The notes beneath the pieces are model-generated. The model ran no database searches, was not told where the DNA came from, and saw nothing but the letters and a program-made list of their open reading frames with translations. Of a stretch of DNA of 64,000 nt, positions 57,404 to 64,000 are shown piece by piece (positions within the stretch are counted from its first letter, which is position 1; each line of letters begins with the position of its first letter). The stretch lies in assembly GCF_016587355.1 (NCBI RefSeq), contig NZ_BNJF01000005.1:124001-188000 (forward strand), written 5' to 3'. Both the position numbers and the translations under genes were made by a program. This stretch comes from Ktedonospora formicarum. Its GTDB lineage: Bacteria > Chloroflexota > Ktedonobacteria > Ktedonobacterales > Ktedonobacteraceae.

Positions 57404-59356
57404 TCAGGCGGATTTGCTGGGCTGTTGTTGCTGTTCGGCTTTTTGGAGAGCGACCGCGCTATTGATGAGGGCGATATGCGTCAAAGCCTGGGGATAGTTG
57501 CCGAGTGAGAGCGTGCTACCGGGGGCGACCTCTTCGGAGAAGAGTCCCAGAGGACTCGCGCAGGTTAGCACAAGCTCGAAGAGGCGGCGAGCCTCATCGA
57601 GGCGTCCCTGGCGTGCCAGATTCTCGACCAGCCAGAATGTGCAACTCGTAAATGTTCCTTCATCGCCATTCAGGCCGTCTTCGTTGCGATAACGATAGAC
57701 GAAACCCTGGGGATCGGTCAGCTTCTCAAGCGTGCGCTCAACGGTGGCGAGCATCCGCGAATCGTTGGCATCGATGAAGCCTACCAGGGGCATGATCAGA
57801 TTGGAGGCGTCGAGCGAGGTGTCTTCGTAGCGCTGCGTAAAGCTTTGGAGGACAGGGTTGTAGCCATGTGCCAGGACATCTTCGCGGATCTGAGCGCGTA
57901 CCTCTTGCCAGCGCTCCAGGTCGGCGGGAAGATGAAACTGTTGGGCCATGCGCACGCCACGGTCAAGTGCCACCCAGCACATGACTTTGGAGTGTACGAA
58001 TTGCGAAGGATCTCCGCGTACCTCCCAGATGCCATTATCGGTATCCTTCCAGTGTGCGCAGACATGTTCGATCAGGGTACGCATCAGCATCCAGAGTGGA
58101 CCGTTGGGCTGTTCGCCATAGCGGTCAAAGCTGCCACTATTCCAGTAGAGATGGATGCAGTCAATCATCTCGCCGAAGACGTCAAGCTGCTTCTGTTGAG
58201 CCGCCTCATTACCTATGCGTACGGGCTGGGAGTCACGATAGCCGCTAAGATGTGTGAGTAACTCCTCTGGTAGCTCGCGTTCGCCGCGCAGCCCATACAT
58301 GATTTGCAGTTCCTCGCCATCATTATAGGAGAGGTGGAGCAGCCAGCGCGTGAAGGCGCGTGTCTCTTCAGTAAAGCCGAGCATATTGAGGGCGTAAAGG
58401 GTAAAGGCGGAGTCGCGTAGCCAGGTATAGCGGTAATCCCAGTTGCGCATGCCACCTAGTTCCTCTGGGAGTGATGTTGTAGGAGCCGCCACAATCGCAC
58501 CTGTGGGGGCATAACTTAACATTTTCAGTGCCAGGGCACTACGCTTGACCCAATCTTTATATGGGCCATTATATTCGGTCTGGGCGATCCATTTGCGCCA
58601 GCAGGAAAGCGTATGCGCCAATTCCCAGTCAAAGTTACGTTGCAGGAGATCCCATTCGACGAGGCGACGTACCGCGCGAGGGCTGCGCCCAACGCCAAGT
58701 GCGAAGGTCAGACGCTCGCCTTCATAAAGCTTGAAGCTCGCGGTCACAGTCGCATATTCGTCTTGCTCTCCCTGCTCGCATTGGATGCTGAAGGAATCTA
58801 TATCGCGAATGCCAAGAATTGCCAGTCCAACATGTTGCTTCTCACTGGTGATGATCACGCCGCTCTGGTTCTCGACGAGGCTAACCGTAGCAGGGGTGCC
58901 AGCATAATTGGGAGTCACCTTGAGATGCATATTCAGGGTCATCTCGCCATCGAGACAGCTAATAACACGCACAAGTGAATGGCAGGAACCATTCTCTCGC
59001 GCCCAGGTATTATTATTGAGCGTACGATATGTCCAGGCGCTCAAGTCCTCGACAGGCATAAAGTCTGTAAGGACCGCTCGCCCGAGTTCGCCAGTAAAGG
59101 TCGTCTGTAGTACGTTGGTATCGGGTATATAGCGTTGTTTGCCGCCGATATTTGTATCCACAGGCGCGATCTGGAAGTACCCTCCACGTTCCGCGTCTAG
59201 CAAGCGACAAAAAACAGCCGGGCTGTCGAAATCTGGGAAACAGCCCCAATCTATTGAGCCATCAGGGGCGACCAATGCCGCTGAGTGGCAGTCGCCGATG
59301 ACGCCATAGCTATTGATCTGTTGATAGTGCCGTATCTGTTGTTTGTCTGTGACCAT
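57404..59356 (-). CDS. GH15 glucoamylase/trehalase-like glycoside hydrolase
   Basis: About 650 residues from ATG 59356 (GAGGGG before it); a longer frame reaches 59455. N-terminal domain with the family opening QINSYGVIGDCHSAALVAPDGSIDWGCFPDFDSP, read in parts. The (alpha/alpha)6 barrel has NWDYRYTWLRDSAFTLYAL, the general acid region DNGIWEVRG with Glu, and the general base region DEGTFTSCTFWLVENL. It hydrolyses alpha-glucans or trehalose in the cytosol, as no signal peptide is seen. Its glucose would feed pgi. Confidence 0.92.
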   Translation of the reverse strand: MVTDKQQIRHYQQINSYGVIGDCHSAALVAPDGSIDWGCFPDFDSPAVFCRLLDAERGGYFQIAPVDTNIGGKQRYIPDTNVLQTTFTGELGRAVLTDFMPVEDLSAWTYRTLNNNTWARENGSCHSLVRVISCLDGEMTLNMHLKVTPNYAGTPATVSLVENQSGVIITSEKQHVGLAILGIRDIDSFSIQCEQGEQDEYATVTASFKLYEGERLTFALGVGRSPRAVRRLVEWDLLQRNFDWELAHTLSCWRKWIAQTEYNGPYKDWVKRSALALKMLSYAPTGAIVAAPTTSLPEELGGMRNWDYRYTWLRDSAFTLYALNMLGFTEETRAFTRWLLHLSYNDGEELQIMYGLRGERELPEELLTHLSGYRDSQPVRIGNEAAQQKQLDVFGEMIDCIHLYWNSGSFDRYGEQPNGPLWMLMRTLIEHVCAHWKDTDNGIWEVRGDPSQFVHSKVMCWVALDRGVRMAQQFHLPADLERWQEVRAQIREDVLAHGYNPVLQSFTQRYEDTSLDASNLIMPLVGFIDANDSRMLATVERTLEKLTDPQGFVYRYRNEDGLNGDEGTFTSCTFWLVENLARQGRLDEARRLFELVLTCASPLGLFSEEVAPGSTLSLGNYPQALTHIALINSAVALQKAEQQQQPSKSA

Positions 59357-59935
59357 GTGATCCAAATCCCCTCTAGACATGGCTCTTGTGTTCTGGCGAT
59401 GTGGGCAGTGATGTGGGCTAGGTTGAGCTTGCTCTCGACGCTGATGCTCAACCATAAGATAGGAAAAGTATGGAAGATTGTTTGGTGAGAATAAAGGGCT
59501 TTTGGGGGGCTAGTAATAGGCTACTATAGGCGGTTTACACAAGCTAAATGGAGATTGTGAGCCATTTCACAGGCAAAGGGGGAAGATTAGGATTAGGCTG
59601 TCATACAACCCCTATGCATGGTAGTCATTAAGAATAGAAGGCATGCATTGTAGGTTCACGACATTTAAAAAAGGCTAACCTTCTGGCGTAAAGTGGTGAG
59701 ATCAAGACATAATTTCAATTCTTCGCGGAGTTCTCTCGACGCTTCGTGAGGAAACTTCGTAGAATTTATTTAATGTTTTCAGTGCTTATACCCCTCGTAG
59801 GGTCAAGGAATGTGTATGGGGAACAGGGCTTCCAGCCTGATTCCCTGGTATTCCCTGGCCCTGCGAGCCGTTCAAGGCGGCGAGAGGTCCTGAGTAGTCG
59901 CGTCCATTAAAAAATCCTAGATCAGAGAAACGCTC
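59357..59935. other. Divergent intergenic region
   Basis: About 580 bases between the GH15 gene and the oxidoreductase gene, containing both promoters. Two close ATTCCCTGG copies occur near 59840-59865. No coding frame or strong palindrome was recognised. Confidence 0.45.
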
Positions 59936-61273
59936 ATGAAGAAAGTTACAATCGCGCTGATAGGCGCGGGCTCTCGGGGGATGGAGAGTTATGGAACCTA
60001 TGCGCTCAAGAATCCCTATGAGCTTGAATTTGTTGCCGTCGCTGACGCAAACCCGGCTCGGCTTAGCAAGTTTCAACAATTGCACCATGTTCCAGAGGAG
60101 CGTGCGTTTAGCGATTGGCGCGACCTTCTAAGCCAGCCCAAACTTGCCGATGCGGTCCTGATTTGTACACAGGACCGAATGCACTATGAGCCGGCGATGG
60201 CGGCGCTCCAAGCGGGCTATCATGTCTTGCTAGAGAAGCCAATGTCGCCTGATCCTCAAGAATGTGTGCGCATGGGGGCATACGCGGCGGAAGTTGGTCG
60301 TGTCTTCTCTATCTGTCATGTGTTACGCTTCACTAGTTTCTTTAGCGCGCTCAAGCGCCTGTTGGACGAGGATGCGATTGGGCGTCTAATCTCAATTGAA
60401 CATAGCGAAAACGTCGCCTTCTGGCACTACGCGCATAGTTATGTGCGTGGCAACTGGCGCAATACCGCGCTCTCTAGCCCGATGATTCTGGCGAAGTCCT
60501 GCCACGATATGGATATCCTGCTGTGGCTCGCGGGCGCGGACTGTGTACGCCTCTCCTCCTTTGGTACGCTTACCCATTTCCGTGAGGAGAACGCGCCTCC
60601 CGGAGCGCCTATGCGCTGCACCGATGGCTGCCCGGCTGCGCACAATTGCGCCTATTTCGCTCCTAAATTCTATCTGAATGGTGACGATGCCTGGCCCAAA
60701 TCGGTTATTAGTTCTGACATCAGCGATAAGGGTATCATGAAGGCTCTGGAAGAGGGACCATACGGGCGCTGCGTCTATCATTGTGATAACGATGTCGTTG
60801 ATCACCAGGTCGTGAATATGCTCTTCGCCAACGACATAACCGCCGTCTTCACCATGAGCGCCTTTACCGATGATGTCACGCGTAAGATCAAGCTTATGGG
60901 TACGAAGGGCGAGATGTGGGGAACGATGGCGCGTGAAACCAATCGTATCGAGATCAAAGAATTTGTGAGTGGGACCCATAAGGTTATTGAGCTACCCAAC
61001 GAGGGTGGTCCACAGGGGCATGGTGGTGGTGATTATGGAATCATCCGTGACTTCCTGCGTCTGGTACGCAGCGATGGTCGCGAGACGGGTCTGACCGCCG
61101 CTACAACCTCCGTACAGAGCCATCTGATGGCCTTTGCTGCTGAGGAAGCACGCCTGAAGAACAGTGTAATCGAAATGAACGAGTATGGTCGTCGCTGGGG
61201 CTTTGAGCGTCTCGCCGAAGCCGCCCAATCCACCACGACGGAGTTGGATGCCGCCAGTTTGCCTAACGCCTAG
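59936..61273 (+). CDS. Gfo/Idh/MocA family oxidoreductase
   Basis: 445 residues. NAD(P)-binding start ALIGAGSRGMESYG, the family motif LLEKPMSPDPQEC with Glu-Lys-Pro, and the catalytic region KSCHDMDILLWLAGADC with His. A Cys-rich insert (RCTDGCPAAHNCAYF) is unusual and may bind metal. The enzymes oxidise or reduce sugars and inositols. It is monocistronic and ends in a very strong hairpin. Confidence 0.9.
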   Translation: MKKVTIALIGAGSRGMESYGTYALKNPYELEFVAVADANPARLSKFQQLHHVPEERAFSDWRDLLSQPKLADAVLICTQDRMHYEPAMAALQAGYHVLLEKPMSPDPQECVRMGAYAAEVGRVFSICHVLRFTSFFSALKRLLDEDAIGRLISIEHSENVAFWHYAHSYVRGNWRNTALSSPMILAKSCHDMDILLWLAGADCVRLSSFGTLTHFREENAPPGAPMRCTDGCPAAHNCAYFAPKFYLNGDDAWPKSVISSDISDKGIMKALEEGPYGRCVYHCDNDVVDHQVVNMLFANDITAVFTMSAFTDDVTRKIKLMGTKGEMWGTMARETNRIEIKEFVSGTHKVIELPNEGGPQGHGGGDYGIIRDFLRLVRSDGRETGLTAATTSVQSHLMAFAAEEARLKNSVIEMNEYGRRWGFERLAEAAQSTTTELDAASLPNA

Positions 61274-61283
61274 TGCTATTACC

Positions 61284-61324
61284 AAGGAGGGCGCGCACTA
61301 CCGCTGGTAGTGCGCGCCCTCCTT
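61284..61324. terminator. Strong bidirectional hairpin
   Basis: 19-bp perfect arms at 61284-61302 and 61306-61324 (AAGGAGGGCGCGCACTACC) with a 3-base loop, between convergent genes. Confidence 0.8.
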
Positions 61325-61329
61325 ATGTT

Positions 61330-61839
61330 TCAGTTCTCTGTCGTAAATAAGCGAAGCTCCTCGGGATCGTTATGCAGTGTGATCCGGCGCTCAAAATGTA
61401 GACCCAGCTTTTCTAGCAACTGGGCTGAGCGCTCATTATCAAGCGAGGTGATAGCCACAATACGCTGTAATCCCAACACCTGCCTTCCATGGGTGAGTAC
61501 CGCCGAGGCTGCTTCATAGCCGTAGCCCTGAGTGCGGAACTGGGGCAGAAAAGCAAAGCCGATATCTACATCCTCCAGAGCATCTCTTTTGATTAAGCCA
61601 CAGAGCCCAATCGGTGTACGATCTTCTTTAAGCGCGGTTAGATACAGGCCAAAGCCCTCACGGGCGTACATGGCAATGGGACCGCGCACAATATAGCTAC
61701 GAGCATCTTCCAGGGTTCGCACTCCATTGTCTCCAATGTATCGCAGCCATGCGGGATCATTTACCAGCGCGAGAATAAAGGCGGCATCTTCAGTGGTAAG
61801 ATGGCGGAGGATCAGCCTATCTGTTTCAAGTACATCCAA
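61330..61839 (-). CDS. GNAT acetyltransferase
   Basis: 169 residues. DRLILRHLTTEDAAFILALVNDPAWL start, IGLCGLIKRDALEDVDIGFAFLP, acetyl-CoA loop QFRTQGYGYEAASAVL and C-terminal DNERSAQLLEKLGLHFERR, read in parts, mark the RimJ/RimL-like branch. The target is unknown. It is a second copy of this fold in the window, only distantly similar to the one at 55899. Confidence 0.9.
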   Translation of the reverse strand: MDVLETDRLILRHLTTEDAAFILALVNDPAWLRYIGDNGVRTLEDARSYIVRGPIAMYAREGFGLYLTALKEDRTPIGLCGLIKRDALEDVDIGFAFLPQFRTQGYGYEAASAVLTHGRQVLGLQRIVAITSLDNERSAQLLEKLGLHFERRITLHNDPEELRLFTTEN

Positions 61840-61982
61840 TGGAGGGGACTCCTTTCTGATATGAGCAAAGTAGTGGCTTGCTCAATATATCACACCACAT
61901 GAGCTGAGTGGCATTCGTAGATGCGGTACTTATAATGAGAGCAGGTTCCCAACTGCCTCATAGGCATAGAATGGAGATGACT

Positions 61983-63173
61983 ATGCAGCTTCCTGCGTTT
62001 ATCGATGATCACACTATCGAGCCAAGAGAGTATCATCGCAGGCTACGAGAGTGGTGTCGCATGATGCGCGCGTCTCACCCGGTCGCCTATGATGATGAGA
62101 GTAAGACCTGGCTTGTTTCTCGCTATGAAGATGTGGTGCGTGTGCAGAGCGATTACACTACCTTTTCCTCGGAGCACAGTCTCAATCGCGAGCGCCGCCA
62201 GGTCGTGCGCCGAGACCAGCCGAGCATTATTGAACTGGACCCACCACGCCATAGGCAGATGCGTTCGCTCATCACAGCAAGCTTCTCGGCGCGTACAATT
62301 GCCGAGATGGCTCCTCAGATTGAGCGGATCGTCGACGAGTTGCTCGATAAAGCCATTACCGAGGGGCATGTGGAATGGATGGATAGCTTCGCTAACCCTC
62401 TTCCCGTGATGGTTATCTCTGATATGCTAGGTATGCCGCGCGCGAAATGGCGACAATTCAAGGAGTGGAACGACGCTCTCACTATCGATGATGAGAATGG
62501 CGCGCGTGCCAGTGAAGCGTTCACTGAATACTTTGAGCAATCGATTGAGGAGCGGCGACGTCAGCCGCGTAATGACATCCTGAGCCTGCTCATCAACTCT
62601 GAGGTGGATGGTGAGCGCCTGAGCCATGATGAATTGATGGGCTTCTGCTTTACCCTCTTTATCGCGGGCAATATTACCACGACCAGTATTCTTGGCAATG
62701 CCTTGCTCTGTTTTGACGCCAACCCCCAGACACTAACGCAACTTAAAGAGCGGCCTGAGATTGTTCCCAGCGCCGTTGAAGAGATTATTCGGTATATGCC
62801 ACCCTTCCGCGCGGGACTAAATGATCTGGTGCTGGGTCGGGTTGCGAAGAGGGATGTTGAGATAGGTGGTGAGCTGATTCAGAAGGGCGCGTATGTGCAG
62901 ATTAACCGTCTCTCCGCCAACTTTGACGAACAGGTCTTCCCCGATGCGGAGCGCTTCGATATTGAGCGTAATCCCAATAAGCATCAATCGTTCGGGCATG
63001 GTGTCCATTTCTGTATAGGCGCGCCACTGGCACGTCTGGAAACGAAGATTGCCCTGACGAAACTCGCTGAACGCGTCAAGAAAACACATATCGTTGAAGG
63101 CGAACCTCTGGAGCAGGTCCGCCATCAGCTTCTCTTCGGCTTGAAACGCCTCCCTATCTATCTCGAAGTATAG
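61983..63173 (+). CDS. Cytochrome P450
   Basis: About 396 residues from ATG 61983 (GGAG eight bases before; the frame extends to 61908). Heme loop FGHGVHFCIGAPLAR with Cys, K-helix EEIIRYMP, and I-helix FIAGNITTTS where Asn-Ile replace the usual acid-alcohol pair's first residues. Substrate-recognition start and the ELDPPRHRQMRSLI helix B'-C part are typical of class I bacterial P450s. No redox partner is nearby. It is unrelated in detail to the P450 at 8356. Confidence 0.93.
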   Translation: MQLPAFIDDHTIEPREYHRRLREWCRMMRASHPVAYDDESKTWLVSRYEDVVRVQSDYTTFSSEHSLNRERRQVVRRDQPSIIELDPPRHRQMRSLITASFSARTIAEMAPQIERIVDELLDKAITEGHVEWMDSFANPLPVMVISDMLGMPRAKWRQFKEWNDALTIDDENGARASEAFTEYFEQSIEERRRQPRNDILSLLINSEVDGERLSHDELMGFCFTLFIAGNITTTSILGNALLCFDANPQTLTQLKERPEIVPSAVEEIIRYMPPFRAGLNDLVLGRVAKRDVEIGGELIQKGAYVQINRLSANFDEQVFPDAERFDIERNPNKHQSFGHGVHFCIGAPLARLETKIALTKLAERVKKTHIVEGEPLEQVRHQLLFGLKRLPIYLEV

Positions 63174-63179
63174 TAATGG

Positions 63180-63221
63180 CAATATGAAGTTCGCATTGTC
63201 AGCAATGCGAACTTCATATTG
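63180..63221. terminator. Hairpin after the P450 gene
   Basis: 19-bp perfect arms CAATATGAAGTTCGCATTG and its complement (63180-63198, 63203-63221), loop TCAG. Confidence 0.75.
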
Positions 63222-63443
63222 TTGTTAATCTTTTAGACCGTAAAAGCTATAGAATGCTTTAATAAATGAGTTGCAGGTCGAGGAACTCTTGTGGATAGTG
63301 CATCAAACAATCCTTTGCAAACAGGTGGGGAATTCGAGATGTCAGCAGCTTAAATAGCACCAGAATGGCGAGGCTGGTGTAGAGTGCGAGTTGGGAATAG
63401 GCTCAATCTTTCTGGTTTACATTGCTCCTAGTATAATAGCTGT

Positions 63444-63974
63444 TCAGGAGCTTGCTATTTCGTATTCTTTGATGGCGTTTTGTGCGATGCTGAGGTTTAC
63501 ATCAGTGCAATCACGGTAGTAGCGGATGGCAATTAGCGAGTGACCTCTTTGTAGGAGGAAGCGAATAATTGCCGGTTCGGGTGTGCGTGCTTGATGGAAG
63601 AGCCAGAGGTCGCGCCCCTCGGCGATATCTTCTTGTAGGTACGCGATAGCTTCGTGAGCCTCTTCCGGCGACGAACCGGTACTGGAGCAGAAATAGGTGA
63701 GCGCATCTTCCTCATATCCAGCTTTGAGGAGGAGGATGGTTACGATAGGGTCAGCCCCTGGTTGTGTCGTAAGAGATTGATCTATGCTGTGAGAGGAGTT
63801 GTAGCCTTCCAGGTCGAGAATGGTGTGCATGGCTTCGCTGTATGAGACCGAGTTTTCTTCCTGATAAAGCTGAATGGCGCGTTCTCGTACCAGGGTAATG
63901 AGAGCCAGGGAGGGGGCCTTAAACTGGCGTACCAGTTGTGTGCGCGCTTTCTGCTGCCTCATGCGTTGTGTCAC
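63444..63974 (-). CDS. Hypothetical protein with bL12-like helical repeats
   Basis: 176 residues. A basic N terminus (RMRQQKARTQLVRQF) and two similar units, ALTYFCSSTGSSPEEAHEAIA and AIRYYRDCTDVNLSIAQNAIK, that resemble the bL12 (L7/L12) C-terminal pattern of x-KL-x-RE-x-TG-x-L-x-EAK-x-VE. The function is unknown. It lies at the window edge, start ATG 63974. Confidence 0.5.
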   Translation of the reverse strand: MTQRMRQQKARTQLVRQFKAPSLALITLVRERAIQLYQEENSVSYSEAMHTILDLEGYNSSHSIDQSLTTQPGADPIVTILLLKAGYEEDALTYFCSSTGSSPEEAHEAIAYLQEDIAEGRDLWLFHQARTPEPAIIRFLLQRGHSLIAIRYYRDCTDVNLSIAQNAIKEYEIASS

Positions 63975-64000
63975 CTGAGAAATTGGTGATTTGGGCCGGC

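Overview
The window looks like a large, insertion-rich genome of a spore- or filament-forming Chloroflexota, most likely the class Ktedonobacteria. This is inferred from the mix of genes: STAND and CHAT-TPR signalling ATPases, eukaryote-type Ser/Thr kinases with a PP2C phosphatase, F420-type oxidoreductases (LLM and PPOX folds), several P450s, and many insertion sequences of IS630, IS1-like, IS3, IS110 and IS4 type. No rRNA or tRNA gene was recognised, so the assignment rests on gene style only.

Layout. 0-10.1 kb: small-molecule metabolism and regulation (methyltransferase, zinc alcohol dehydrogenase, pgi, a zinc-ribbon Ser/Thr kinase with a frameshift, a TetR regulator divergent from a P450 with a 14-bp-arm palindrome between them, a lipoprotein). 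10.5-14.2 kb: two almost identical IS630-type elements in direct orientation around one membrane-protein gene; the second lands 16 bp before a DinB-like gene. 14.7-24.3 kb: a replicon-maintenance module with two large minus-strand replication-type genes, five direct iterons between them, then parA-parB behind a 28-bp perfect palindrome. The module is interrupted by an IS1-like element with an 8-bp target duplication. 24.5-30.5 kb: a nest of two IS3-family elements, each split by an IS110-family element. 30.5-34.2 kb: decay zone with a P450 pseudogene, a predicted pseudokinase and an oxidoreductase pseudogene. 34.5-47.2 kb: hydrolases, a cupin, a PadR-PP2C pair, an IS4-type element with a 7-bp duplication, a HAD pseudogene, a MerR regulator, F420-type enzymes, and frameshifted oxidoreductase and sugar-binding-protein genes. 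47.5-54.3 kb: signalling/defence-like genes (XRE-STAND ATPase, nucleotidyltransferase, CHAT-STAND-TPR protein). 54.5-64 kb: membrane protein, acetyltransferases, VOC protein, GH15 glucoamylase, Gfo/Idh/MocA oxidoreductase, a second intact P450 and a hypothetical protein.

The most unusual structures are at DNA level. (1) The 666-codon gene at 14751-16751 carries about 18 copies of an AAAAGTCGAC-like motif in both orientations, read in different frames, plus two 19-bp repeats built on a palindrome around a 20-bp pure A/T tract; together with the iterons next door this looks like a replication origin or centromere partly embedded in a coding sequence. (2) A palindrome GTTTC-NN-GAAAC occurs five times (10.2, 22.1, 31.4, 37.6, 41.6 kb), with its best copy directly upstream of parA. 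It may be this lineage's parS or the operator of an unknown regulon. (3) Many genes end in long perfect hairpins without a clear U tract. Several reading frames break at or next to homopolymers, which may be real decay or read errors.
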